20,732 bases of DNA from a virus, in IMG/VR virus record IMGVR_UViG_3300010388_000097, positions 1-20,732 of that record; one strand, given 5' to 3'. The position numbers and the translations under genes are program-made. Below the pieces are notes generated by a model. It saw only the letters and a list, made by a program, of their open reading frames with translations, did no database searches and was not told where the DNA came from. Shown one piece after another: positions 12,907 to 20,094 of this stretch; position 1 is the stretch's first letter; every line of letters starts with the position of its first letter.

Positions 12907-12935
12907 AACATAGCACACATGCTAACTATTGTCTA
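12907..12935 (-). promoter_or_regulatory. Promoter candidate, AAGTAGAC class, for the Cas4-like nuclease transcript
   Basis: On the minus strand, -35 TAGACA (12930-12935) and -10 TATGTT (12907-12912) are separated by 17 bases, with an extended -10 TGC. The -35 overlaps the TAG stop of whiB, and the putative start site lies about 15-20 bases before the nuclease ATG. It matches the promoter at 4842-4870 in spacing and in the AAGTAGAC and TGTG elements. Confidence 0.55.
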
Positions 12936-13274
12936 CTTTGTTTTTTGTTTCTTGACGTATTCTTCAAAAGTCATGCCGAGCTTCTCTGCTTTACGCTTCA
13001 TGGCGTTACGCTCGCGATGGCTAAGGCCTCCCCAGATACCGTGCATCTGGTTTCTGCGCTCGGCAGTTAGTAGGCACTCTTCTCTTACAGGGCAAGGTGG
13101 CTGGCCATCACGACCAAAGCAGATAGACTTCGCCTTATCGGCGATCGGCTTGTATAGGTTCTTGTCCCTAGGAGGGAACCACATGTCGGGATCATACTTA
13201 GGAACGCCATTAATCTTGGTTGCGCACTTGGCGTCAAGCTCCCAAGGTTCTGGTGCTTCGAAATAAGGTAGCAA
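12933..13274 (-). CDS. whiB: WhiB-family Fe-S transcription factor
   Basis: A 113-aa WhiB-like protein: WELDAKC with C17, then C52, C61 and C67 (CPVREEC, 61-67), the GIWGG turn (79-83) with the Arg/Lys-rich tail RNAMKRKAEK. WhiB proteins bind a [4Fe-4S] cluster through four Cys and act with sigma factor in Actinobacteria; phage copies can repress host whiB genes and block superinfection. The gap between the second and third Cys is eight residues (CFGRDGQPPC) rather than the usual two. The start is TTG at 13274, the only start codon after the upstream in-frame stop, 5 bases after GGAG. Its presence is the strongest host clue in the window. Confidence 0.9.
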   Translation of the reverse strand: MLPYFEAPEPWELDAKCATKINGVPKYDPDMWFPPRDKNLYKPIADKAKSICFGRDGQPPCPVREECLLTAERRNQMHGIWGGLSHRERNAMKRKAEKLGMTFEEYVKKQKTK

Positions 13275-13295
13275 GTAGACTCCGAGTAGTAAGGG

Positions 13296-13640
13296 TTACT
13301 TCTCGCCCGTGTGGTCCTCTATACATTGTATCAGAAACTCACGAATAGTCAAAAAGTCATTTTCATCTAGGATGACATAGTTATTGTCATTTAGACTAAA
13401 ACCCAGAACAGGCGTACGGCTCTCCATGAGGGCCTCGGTGACGATCTTCTCCAGTACGTCAGACTTGACGCTAAAGGACTTCTTACCCGTCCATTTGTGC
13501 TCAATTAGAAGGTCTTTAGACCGTACGTCTCCCTTACGGAACCAAAAGGCCCCAGACGCCACATTGCGCTGGCCACCTATCAGGTTAGCTAGACGCTTCT
13601 CGTGCTTCTGGGACTGCTTTTGTCCTTCTGATTTAGCCAT
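13296..13640 (-). CDS. Holliday-junction-resolvase-like endonuclease (PD-(D/E)XK)
   Basis: A 114-aa protein with a compact endonuclease motif set: SGAFWFRKGDV (29-39) with D38, then LIEHKWT (45-51) with E47 and K49, and a helix KIVTEALMES (65-74), as in small phage and archaeal Hjc-type resolvases. E14 in the N-terminal helix could be an additional metal ligand. It may cut branched DNA or nick for recombination. The ATG at 13640 overlaps the upstream stop as TAATG. It coexists with the RuvC-like resolvase, so the two may act at different stages. The exact substrate is inferred. Confidence 0.72.
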   Translation of the reverse strand: MAKSEGQKQSQKHEKRLANLIGGQRNVASGAFWFRKGDVRSKDLLIEHKWTGKKSFSVKSDVLEKIVTEALMESRTPVLGFSLNDNNYVILDENDFLTIREFLIQCIEDHTGEK

Positions 13641-13846
13641 TAGGTAAGGTTCAACTCTTTCTTTACAAACTGCCAGTAGTCTTCGTAATCGATCTCTACT
13701 GAATTGATTGGTGCTCCGGTAGCCCGCTTAAATGCGTAGGTCTCTCGTAGCTGCTTCATGTAGCAAGACTTGCACAAGCCCTTCGCGTAGAAGGGCTTGT
13801 CGCAAGTCGAGCAGGAATCTTGCGCGTTGCGCTTTGCTCTGGCCAC
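13640..13846 (-). CDS. Small zinc-knuckle protein
   Basis: A 68-aa protein with C-x2-C-x9-C-x2-C (C12, C15, C25, C28: CSTC ... CKSC) and a basic N-terminus (ARAKRN). The C-terminal half is a helix-rich, acidic segment (EIDYEDYWQFVKKEL). It starts with GTG at 13846, 5 bases after AGGAG. The metal-site region is encoded by a long palindrome (13767-13808). It sits between RecA and an endonuclease, which suggests a DNA-processing accessory role. Confidence 0.7.
   Translation of the reverse strand: MARAKRNAQDSCSTCDKPFYAKGLCKSCYMKQLRETYAFKRATGAPINSVEIDYEDYWQFVKKELNLT
13767..13808. repeat. Long palindrome inside the zinc-knuckle coding sequence
   Basis: Arms ACAAGCCCTTC (13774-13784) and GAAGGGCTTGT (13790-13800) pair perfectly over 11 bp around a 5-base loop. 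The stem continues as GACTTGC (13767-13773) with GCAAGTC (13802-13808) after one bulged base, giving 18 bp. In the minus-strand mRNA this would form a very stable hairpin over codons 13-26 of the gene. No T-run follows. Confidence 0.85.
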
Positions 13847-14862
13847 TATTCTCCTAGACGGAGTGTGCCAAGCACATCCTTTTGCAGCTTCTCCTGTAGG
13901 TCTACTTCCTCACGAATCGAGTTTAGCAGTGCGTCCGCACCCTGCCATTGACGCTCATCGTAGCGGTAGTACGCACCTGCACGAGTGATGATCTTATTGA
14001 TAATACCTAGGGCGACAATTTCCTTAGCGTAGTCGTAATCGCCCTTGTCAACAGATCCACCATCGTCAAAGTAGAAGTCAGCAAATGCCACCTGGCCAGG
14101 AGGCGCTGACTTGTTCTTCTTGGTGGTGAACTTAATGGTCTGGCCAACCTTCTTCTTTTCCTGACCAGTGCCTACTTCGATCCAGTCATCGCGCTTTACT
14201 TCGATGCGGGTGAAGTAGAAGTAGTTCTTTGCCTCACCACCGGGGGTGGTACGAGGGTCGCCGTACATAACGCCGATCTTCATACGGAACTGATTGATGA
14301 TTAGTCCGATGAATGGGCGCTCTCCGCCAAGTAGGTCACGCTTTCCAGCCTTCTCCATCTTGCGGAAGAACTTACCGATTAGCATGGCTCCACGACCAAC
14401 GGTCATCTCGTCCATCTCCTTCTCGTCTTCAGCTGAGGGTACGAGGGCAGGGAACGAGTCAATGACTACGCAGTCTACTTCCTTGGTGTCAACGAACTCA
14501 AGAACAGCGCCAAGCGCGGTTTCCATCACGTTGCTGGTGAACACGTGGACACGTGAGGCGTCTACGCCACACATCTCTGCGTACTCTGGAACCCACTGCT
14601 CAGCAGCAATCCATACAGTAGTGAAGTTAGGGTCGCGCTTCTGGTTAGCGGCAATGGTCTTAAGGGCCAGTGCAGTCTTACCATTAGACGCTTCACCGAT
14701 GATCTCGTGCCACTGGTTAGTAGGCCAGCCACCGCCAAGGATCATGTCTAGTGACAGCGATCCGGAGGTGAAGCGAGTAGGCGCTACGACCTTTGATGCT
14801 AGGACTACGGTGTTTTCGCCGTACTTCTTGTTTAACTGTGCGAGTACTTTGTCTAATGACAT
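13846..14862 (-). CDS. recA: RecA-like recombinase
   Basis: A 338-aa strand-exchange ATPase. Walker A is GEASNGKT (56-63), the catalytic Glu is E88 in AAEQ, Walker B is CVVIDS (131-136), and the L2/core region has IINQFR (188-193) followed by TTPGGEAKNYF (205-215), matching RecA TPGG. It lacks the extended basic C-terminal domain of bacterial RecA, ending after a helix and an acidic tail. The ATG at 14862 overlaps the upstream stop as TAATG and follows AGGATCGG. RecA loads on ssDNA with help of the gp32-like protein (18294-18953) and drives recombination-dependent replication and repair. Phage UvsX is a functional alternative name. Confidence 0.92.
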   Translation of the reverse strand: MSLDKVLAQLNKKYGENTVVLASKVVAPTRFTSGSLSLDMILGGGWPTNQWHEIIGEASNGKTALALKTIAANQKRDPNFTTVWIAAEQWVPEYAEMCGVDASRVHVFTSNVMETALGAVLEFVDTKEVDCVVIDSFPALVPSAEDEKEMDEMTVGRGAMLIGKFFRKMEKAGKRDLLGGERPFIGLIINQFRMKIGVMYGDPRTTPGGEAKNYFYFTRIEVKRDDWIEVGTGQEKKKVGQTIKFTTKKNKSAPPGQVAFADFYFDDGGSVDKGDYDYAKEIVALGIINKIITRAGAYYRYDERQWQGADALLNSIREEVDLQEKLQKDVLGTLRLGE

Positions 14863-15260
14863 TAACCGATCCTATCGATAATTTGGCCTGGGTTGTAGTT
14901 GTTGCCTGTGTTTAGCTGTCTAGCGGCCTCTACGGCACCGCTACCGGCGTTAGGGATGCGAACGCCTGGGGTTCCTGATCCAGACTGCTGGATAGGGTAG
15001 CCACAGTCGTAGCAGCGTGCCTTGGTCTCTGCTGTACCGCCGTAGTTTCCACTGCCACAATTAGGGCAGCTGCCAGACGATGCGCTGGCTGGAAGTCTGT
15101 GGCCCGCCAGCTCAGGGTTCACAAACTGCTGTGAGGTCTGAGGCGGGTAGGAAGGGTTCTGTTGCACTGGTTGTGCGTATGTTGGCTGTACTGGAGCAGC
15201 AGGGCGCTGTGTAGGTGCCTGTCCGTTGCCGAGCTTGTCAGCCCACCATGAGTTACTCAT
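14862..15260 (-). CDS. Pro/Gln-rich protein with zinc ribbon
   Basis: A 132-aa protein: a disordered Pro/Gln/Thr-rich N-terminal half (APTQRPAAPVQPTYAQ, 15-30), then a zinc ribbon CPNC (65-68) ... CYDC (83-86), and a Gly/Asn-rich tail. The zinc ribbon may bind nucleic acid or another replication protein, and the flexible half may tether it. GAGGAC precedes the ATG at 15260. It is coupled to recA, which supports a recombination-related role. The family is unknown. Confidence 0.65.
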   Translation of the reverse strand: MSNSWWADKLGNGQAPTQRPAAPVQPTYAQPVQQNPSYPPQTSQQFVNPELAGHRLPASASSGSCPNCGSGNYGGTAETKARCYDCGYPIQQSGSGTPGVRIPNAGSGAVEAARQLNTGNNYNPGQIIDRIG

Positions 15261-15268
15261 ATTGTCCT

Positions 15269-15712
15269 CTATTCGATTCCTGTGAAGGTTCCATTAAGTT
15301 TTATTAGCCCTAGTTCAAGGGCGGTTGAGAATGTGCCCATCAGTCCGGCGAACGTTATGTTCCTGTAGAACAGCTTAATGCGTTCGCCTTCCTTTTGCAA
15401 AATTTCTTCTGACATTCCCGGCATGAGTAGAAGCTCTGCCTTCTGTGACTCATACGTGTACTGAGCATTGATACTAGCAAACAAACTCAGATATGGATAG
15501 ATGGGTTCGAGCTTTTCTGTCCTTCTGTCGGACTCTTCTCTTTCCTTCTCATCGCCCTCTTCGCTCACCGCAGTGAGGTCAAATACCTTGGCGTATTGAT
15601 TAGGGTTATCCACGTCCATATCGTACAAGAACCAGCGGAACAAGGTGCTTAGCGGGACCTTGTCTATTTGTACGTCATCGTCGTCGCCGTCGTCTTTAAT
15701 GAAGGGCCACAT
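15269..15712 (-). CDS. Acidic-start protein of unknown function
   Basis: A 147-aa protein. The first 12 residues are strongly acidic (KDDGDDDD, 6-13) and the rest is helical, with FRWFLYDMD (25-33), a charged linker EKEREESDRR (55-64), and hydrophobic helices in the C-terminal third that end in LELGLIKLNGT. The family is not recognised. AGGAG precedes the ATG at 15712, which overlaps the dNMP kinase stop by one base. Its place between the kinase and RecA suggests a replication-associated role. Confidence 0.65.
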   Translation of the reverse strand: MWPFIKDDGDDDDVQIDKVPLSTLFRWFLYDMDVDNPNQYAKVFDLTAVSEEGDEKEREESDRRTEKLEPIYPYLSLFASINAQYTYESQKAELLLMPGMSEEILQKEGERIKLFYRNITFAGLMGTFSTALELGLIKLNGTFTGIE

Positions 15713-16254
15713 CAGATCTCTCCTAAAAGCTTGTCTACCTGACTAAGTAGAAGTTCGACTGAGCCCTCGTTCTCAAGGTGGGCGTCAAACGTGTAGTGGT
15801 CAAGGTCATGCTCAGATATGTGGTCGTTAACAGCTTGCACGCCTGGACGAGTTACTCTCCAGTTGTGGCCCCAGTTCTTTTGAATGGCTGAGGCTTCGTT
15901 GCGGAACCTGACATCTGAGAACACAACGTTGTCGTGCGCCCATGACTTACCTATAGCATAGTCCACCCAGAAGTCTTCACCAAACATGCTTCGGCCGACT
16001 TCTGTGCCCATGCGCTGTAGTAAACCGCGCACCTCTGGGCTCTCGTCTTTAAGCACTTCCCAGCCTGCATTGTCTACGGCCCACGCAAGCGCAACGCCTG
16101 GTAGTCCTGGTAGGTCTAATCTAGGGTTAAGTCGGTAAAGCGCTTCTTTCATAGGATCAGCAAACGCCATCTTTACAAAGCCGTGGTTCTTTACCAAGTG
16201 ATTAGCTACGGTATCTTTGCCGGATCTAGCCCAGCCACTTAAGCCAATTATCAC
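15712..16254 (-). CDS. Deoxynucleoside monophosphate kinase (T4 gp1-like)
   Basis: A P-loop kinase of about 180 aa. The Walker A sequence is GWARSGKDT near the N-terminus, followed by FVKMAFADPMK (lid/substrate region), a middle RMGTEVGRSMFGEDFW that resembles the dNMP-binding element, and VVFSDVRFRNEA near the Walker B site. Such enzymes convert dNMPs, including hydroxymethylated or host-breakdown nucleotides, to dNDPs. I chose the GTG at 16254: it overlaps the PolA stop as GTGA and has GGGGAGAA just upstream. An ATG at 16269 would add five residues without a good ribosome site. Confidence 0.82.
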   Translation of the reverse strand: MIIGLSGWARSGKDTVANHLVKNHGFVKMAFADPMKEALYRLNPRLDLPGLPGVALAWAVDNAGWEVLKDESPEVRGLLQRMGTEVGRSMFGEDFWVDYAIGKSWAHDNVVFSDVRFRNEASAIQKNWGHNWRVTRPGVQAVNDHISEHDLDHYTFDAHLENEGSVELLLSQVDKLLGEI

Positions 16255-18233
16255 TTTGCTTCTCCCCATCGGTCTACGATCTTGATGTCTGCGATTAGTG
16301 GAACCTTTAGTACCTGAATGTCTTCCATAGCCTCGCGCAGAATCTCTGCGGTTGACTCAGCCATCTCGTCTGGAACTGTTAGTACCAATTCGTCGTGTAC
16401 TGTGAGGATGATCTTAGCCTCTTTAGGAATCATGTTGTGAGTTCGTACCATGGCGATCTTGATGATGTCCGCGGCAGATCCCTGGATCTTGGTGTTAAAG
16501 GCCTGACGCTCTGCCTGAGCGCGTGTGCCAGTGTCGCGGGACAGAATCTCAGGCAAGTAGCGACGACGTCCAGTCAAGGTCTTGATGTGAGGCACAGGCT
16601 TACCAGCGCGGGTAGCCGAGATTACCTTTGAGCGGTACTTGGCGATCGAACTAAACTGGCTTGCGAAGCGCTCCAATAGGTCCTTAGCCTCAGTCTTGGT
16701 ACAGCCAATCTGGGCAGCAATCTTGTCAGGTCCTACACCATACGCCATAGCAAGCACAAGCACCTTACCAGCCTTACGGTTCACACCCATGGTGTCACCC
16801 ACGGTGGTATAGATGTCCTTGCCAGTTAGGTAGTTCTCCATCATAATCGGGTCTTCCGAGAACGATGCAATAACGCGAGGTTCAATCTGCGAGTAGTCGG
16901 CAACGATTAGCTTGTGACCCTCTGGGGCAACGAACAGGTTACGAATCGCCTTACCGTGCGCAGTGTGAGGCGCTGGTACGTTCTGCAGGTTCGGGTTACG
17001 ACTTGAGAAACGGCCAGTCTCTGCACCGTGCTGTACGAAGTCTCCGTGGATACGTCCATTGATCAGCATGGTTTCTTTGGTCTCAATGCGGGTCTTACGT
17101 GCGGTAGTGCGCTCAATGTCGCCACCTAGGTACGGCATAACGTATGTAGACAGCAACTTGTTGTAGTCCGCGTACTCAAGGATTGCGGTTACTAGTGCGT
17201 CCTTGTCACGGTACGCCTCAAGCGCCTCTGCCGATACTGAGTAGTCTGACAGCGCAAGCTCGTCGCCTGCCTTGTCCTTAGTAGTTCCCTTTGGAGTCAG
17301 GATCTTAGGCTTTAGTCCACGACCGCCGTCTTCCTTAGACGCGTAAAGCAACTGCTGCTTCTCGGTGTTGGAATTGATGTTGAACTCACGACCAGCAATC
17401 TTCCAGATGTTGCCACGAGCCTCGTCCACCTTGGCTTCTAGGTCTACCTTCAGCTGCTTCAGGGACACGGTGTCGATCTGTGCGCCAGTTAGCTTCATGT
17501 CGCATAGGACAGCTAGGACATCCATCTCCAGAGCCATAACGCGGTTTAGGTCAGCGGCCTCGATCTTTGGTACAAGCTTCTTCCATAGCAGGAAGGTGTA
17601 CTTAGAGTCTAGGTAGGCGTACTTAGCCACGGTCATGAAGTCATAGACCTCTACCTCTTTACCAACGCCCTTGACCATCTCGTAGCCAAACTCGCGCTTA
17701 AGGCAGTCGTCGAGACCACACTTGTTCTTATTGCGGTTGTCTGAGATGAATGACGCAATCATGGTATCGAAGTAAGGGCCGACCGGGATACGTCCGCCGT
17801 AGTACTTCGCGATTGAGGTGATGTCGAACGCAAGGTTGTGTCCAACAGTGAGGATGTTTGGATTAAACATAAGTGGCTCAAGCGCCTTAAATACCTCGCC
17901 CGGGTAGAGCTGGTCAGGTGCTTGTCCAAAAACTTTAGTCGCCTTCTTGGCGTCACGGCTGTAGTCGCTAGGGCGAAGTGGCAAGCCTTTTTCCTTGCGT
18001 ACTTCTCCTTGACCCGTCAGTGGGTAAATCTCTTCGATAAACGCGCCGTGAGGGTGGCCCATCGGTATGACATCGCATCGGCCGTGTGTGGCAAGTGTGA
18101 TCCATAGGACTTCGTTCACCGGGGTCATGCCACGGCGATCTCCTACAGTTTCAACGTCAAAGGCAAAGGCATCTTGTGTGAGGTAGTACCCCACCATTTC
18201 GGCAAGTTGTTCGGCAGTAGTAATGATATTCAT
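16251..18233 (-). CDS. polA: Family A DNA polymerase with 3'-5' exonuclease domain
   Basis: A 660-aa polymerase. Exonuclease motifs: FDVE (25-28, D26 and E28), HNLAFD (132-137, D137), and YAYLD (205-209, D209). Polymerase motif A is VADYSQIE (444-451, D446), motif B is RxxxKxxxLxxxYG (R486, K490, L494, Y498), and motif C is VHDE (612-615). There is no 5'-3' exonuclease domain, as in phage replicative polymerases. L494 sits at the position of E. coli Phe762. The ATG at 18233 follows GTGGAG; a TTG at 18254 lies in the terminator T-run and is rejected. It is the main replicative polymerase candidate. Confidence 0.95.
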   Translation of the reverse strand: MNIITTAEQLAEMVGYYLTQDAFAFDVETVGDRRGMTPVNEVLWITLATHGRCDVIPMGHPHGAFIEEIYPLTGQGEVRKEKGLPLRPSDYSRDAKKATKVFGQAPDQLYPGEVFKALEPLMFNPNILTVGHNLAFDITSIAKYYGGRIPVGPYFDTMIASFISDNRNKNKCGLDDCLKREFGYEMVKGVGKEVEVYDFMTVAKYAYLDSKYTFLLWKKLVPKIEAADLNRVMALEMDVLAVLCDMKLTGAQIDTVSLKQLKVDLEAKVDEARGNIWKIAGREFNINSNTEKQQLLYASKEDGGRGLKPKILTPKGTTKDKAGDELALSDYSVSAEALEAYRDKDALVTAILEYADYNKLLSTYVMPYLGGDIERTTARKTRIETKETMLINGRIHGDFVQHGAETGRFSSRNPNLQNVPAPHTAHGKAIRNLFVAPEGHKLIVADYSQIEPRVIASFSEDPIMMENYLTGKDIYTTVGDTMGVNRKAGKVLVLAMAYGVGPDKIAAQIGCTKTEAKDLLERFASQFSSIAKYRSKVISATRAGKPVPHIKTLTGRRRYLPEILSRDTGTRAQAERQAFNTKIQGSAADIIKIAMVRTHNMIPKEAKIILTVHDELVLTVPDEMAESTAEILREAMEDIQVLKVPLIADIKIVDRWGEAK

Positions 18234-18252
18234 AGTATCTCCACAATAGTGC

Positions 18253-18280
18253 AAAAGGCGGGGAACGCAAATTCCCCGCC
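18253..18280 (-). terminator. Rho-independent terminator between ssDNA-binding protein and PolA genes
   Basis: A 9-bp stem, GGCGGGGAA (18257-18265) with TTCCCCGCC (18272-18280), has a 6-base loop and is followed on the minus strand by TTTT. It starts 14 bases past the stop of the ssDNA-binding protein gene. The T-run is short, so some readthrough into polA is possible. Confidence 0.8.
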
Positions 18281-18293
18281 TCTCACTACTTAA

Positions 18294-18953
18294 TTAAATA
18301 AGCGCGTCAGCGATCTCGTCAAGTTCCTCAATTGAGTGTTCCTTGATGAGTCCGCGAGTGTAAACCTCAGCAGCATCTACTACCTTCGTAGCAGCTTCTG
18401 GCTTTAGGTTCCAGTCTTCTTCTAGATCGCGCTCCTTAATAGGAGTTACGGTGTAGGTGGTCTGTGGACCCTTGCCTAGGCGCACAACAGCCCAGTATCC
18501 CTTAGTCAAAGGACCCTGTGGTGAGTAGTGAGCGGCGTGTAGAGCCTGGTACAGACGTGCACCTGAGATAAGCATCTGACGCTGAATACCCTCTGGGTGA
18601 GTCAAGTTCACGACAGTGAAGGCGCGCTTGTTCTCTGGGCGGTCAGACAACTTCAGACATAGTGGGCAATCAGCACCAACACAGACGTACGAGCGCTTAC
18701 CGCTGGTCTTCTGCTTTAGGAAGTGCTGCTTGTAGATAGCAAACGGTCCGTTCTCATCCAAGAACTTTAGGACCTGGTGCTTACCCTCTTCGAACTTTAC
18801 TTCGGTAGGGAAGTCTCCTGAAGTGGAGATACTGTCAGCTGCATCCCATCCTGACTGGACGGAAGTTGAGCTGGAGGTTGACTGCTCTGGGCGGTCATCG
18901 ATGTCGTCGGCAACGTAGCTGGCGGCATTTGGAGCATCTGGCTGAATTGGCAT
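18294..18953 (-). CDS. ssDNA-binding protein with zinc site (T4 gp32-like)
   Basis: A 219-aa protein. A polar, Ser-rich N-terminus (1-50) is followed by a beta-rich core, with GPFAIYKQHFL (69-79) and a zinc site H77, C91, C96, C99 (H...C-x4-C-x2-C), like the H-C-C-C site of T4 gp32. The next segments YWAVVRLGKG and TTYTVTPIKERDLEED fit an OB fold with an acidic C-terminal tail, the usual contact point for replication partners. AAGGA precedes the ATG at 18953. It would protect ssDNA for PolA and RecA. Its own terminator allows high, separately set expression. Confidence 0.75.
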   Translation of the reverse strand: MPIQPDAPNAASYVADDIDDRPEQSTSSSTSVQSGWDAADSISTSGDFPTEVKFEEGKHQVLKFLDENGPFAIYKQHFLKQKTSGKRSYVCVGADCPLCLKLSDRPENKRAFTVVNLTHPEGIQRQMLISGARLYQALHAAHYSPQGPLTKGYWAVVRLGKGPQTTYTVTPIKERDLEEDWNLKPEAATKVVDAAEVYTRGLIKEHSIEELDEIADALI

Positions 18954-18964
18954 TTTTTTCCTTA

Positions 18965-19429
18965 TTAGTTGATTTGCATTTCTTCTGCGCGGATCTTATC
19001 CCACGCCTCGGCGACCTTGCTACCAAGGGTCCGGTGTGTAGTCCAGTCTATACGATCTACTTCCAAAAGTCCAGCTTTTGCAAATATTTCTATAGTGGCT
19101 TCAACCATAGCCTTGCTATACAGTCGCCTTCCCGCGTACTCCTTGCCGTTACTGCCGATTTTATCTGGCAGGCGGTAAGGAGACGTCGGAAACTGTCCTT
19201 GCTCCATCCAATACCGTAAGGTCTTGGTAGAGCGATTGATCGCTTTTGCAAGCGTACCTAGAGTATACATCTGTACGGTGATACCGCTAGGTAGGTTTTT
19301 CAGGGAGTAAGTGTCTTCCCAAGTGGCGTCGATCTTTTGCTTGGGAGCGACTGGCTCACGACGCTTGCGCTTACTGCCCGGGTAGAATTTATCCAGGTCA
19401 GCGAACGTTTCGTCAATAAAGTCATTCAT
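18965..19429 (-). CDS. MerR-like helix-turn-helix protein
   Basis: A 154-aa protein. A charged N-terminus with a basic stretch (KRKRREP, 20-26) leads to YTLGTLAKAINRSTKTLRYW (55-74), a clear winged HTH of the MerR class with the STKTLRYW recognition helix, then a wing (GRRLYSKAMV, 100-109) and a C-terminal helix. There is no effector-sensing Cys domain. It could regulate early genes or, like some phage MerR-like proteins, act in excision or replication initiation. The ATG at 19429 overlaps the stop of the upstream FmdB-like gene as TAATG. Confidence 0.75.
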   Translation of the reverse strand: MNDFIDETFADLDKFYPGSKRKRREPVAPKQKIDATWEDTYSLKNLPSGITVQMYTLGTLAKAINRSTKTLRYWMEQGQFPTSPYRLPDKIGSNGKEYAGRRLYSKAMVEATIEIFAKAGLLEVDRIDWTTHRTLGSKVAEAWDKIRAEEMQIN

Positions 19430-19602
19430 TAGTTGTTACTACTTCCCCAACCGCCACCTTTAAACGCAACGGCTCCAATGTTGAACATTCTTTGCAGAGG
19501 CTCATCACATTTCTTGCACTTGTGAACTGTGGTGTCTCCCATTGGATGAGGGACAACAAATTCTTGCTCACACTTGTTGCATTTATATTGGTAAACAGGC
19601 AT
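19429..19602 (-). CDS. FmdB-like zinc-ribbon micro-protein
   Basis: A 57-aa protein starting MPVYQYKCNKC, with a second CKKC at 29-32, then FNIGAVAFKGGGWG. The order PxYxYxCxxC ... CxxC ... (F)KGGGW is the signature of the FmdB/CxxC zinc-ribbon family, whose members are small presumed regulators. The ATG at 19602 overlaps the stop of the preceding gene as TAATG, and the stop overlaps the start of the MerR-like gene in the same way, so the three genes are probably translated together. Confidence 0.8.
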   Translation of the reverse strand: MPVYQYKCNKCEQEFVVPHPMGDTTVHKCKKCDEPLQRMFNIGAVAFKGGGWGSSNN

Positions 19603-20033
19603 TACTTCTCCAGTACTAGGGCCCAGGTAACTTTCTCTGGGAACATTGTATCAATGTCTTCGTCAGTCAACTTACCAGCATAGTACGCGGCCATGACAGC
19701 GTCCTCGTCTAGCACGACAATAGTCTTTGTGCATGACTCGTAGACACCCTTGTCATTAAGGATCTTGTTTGCGGTAGGTTCACTGAAAACTTTAGAAACA
19801 CGGCGCTGTCGAACGATCGACTTGGTGCCGGTGACGTCATCATTAATTGGGAATACGAGGCTACCCTTTTCGTTTGGGGTACCCATCTCCTCAGCATAGT
19901 TGCTCAGGCGCTTCTTGATGGCATTGATGCGGTCGTCAATAGCAGACGATTCTTCTTTCAAAGAAACGTACTGTTGCAACTCGCGTTTGATCGGGTCCAG
20001 GTTTTCTACTGGCTCGTCGGTGATGATTGGCAT
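19602..20033 (-). CDS. Coiled-coil protein of unknown function
   Basis: A 143-aa protein. The first 50 residues form a helix with heptad character (ELQQYVSLKEESSAIDDRIN, 18-37). The middle reads GSLVFPINDDVTGTKSI (57-73) with basic RQRR after it, and the C-terminus holds helices with acidic residues. The family is not recognised. GAGGTACGA precedes the ATG at 20033. The folded leader at 20047-20094 lies directly upstream, so its expression may be controlled there. Confidence 0.65.
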   Translation of the reverse strand: MPIITDEPVENLDPIKRELQQYVSLKEESSAIDDRINAIKKRLSNYAEEMGTPNEKGSLVFPINDDVTGTKSIVRQRRVSKVFSEPTANKILNDKGVYESCTKTIVVLDEDAVMAAYYAGKLTDEDIDTMFPEKVTWALVLEK

Positions 20034-20046
20034 TCGTACCTCATTA

Positions 20047-20094
20047 GTCTAAAGCCCGTGGGCTTGCTAACCATTAGCGATACAAACTTTAGAC
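20047..20094 (-). promoter_or_regulatory. Nested inverted repeats: folded leader or RHH operator
   Basis: GTCTAAAG (20047-20054) and CTTTAGAC (20087-20094) are perfect inverted arms. Between them on the minus strand lie GCTAA-TGG-TTAGC and AAGCC-CACG-GGCTT, so the RNA could form an outer stem with inner hairpins, although the last inner arm shares bases with the outer arm. It occupies the whole gap between the RHH gene and the 143-aa gene. It could be a post-transcriptional switch or an operator. Confidence 0.5.

Noticed and set aside
12884-12916. GTG start at 12916 for the Cas4-like nuclease
   Set aside because: It falls next to the -10 box of the promoter; the ATG at 12883 has a ribosome site and keeps the conserved start.
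13272-13300. AAGTAGAC on the plus strand as a third promoter
   Set aside because: No -10 lies 17 bases downstream, and no plus-strand gene follows.
18234-18254. TTG start at 18254 for PolA
   Set aside because: It lies in the T-run of the terminator, while the ATG at 18233 has GGAG at good spacing.
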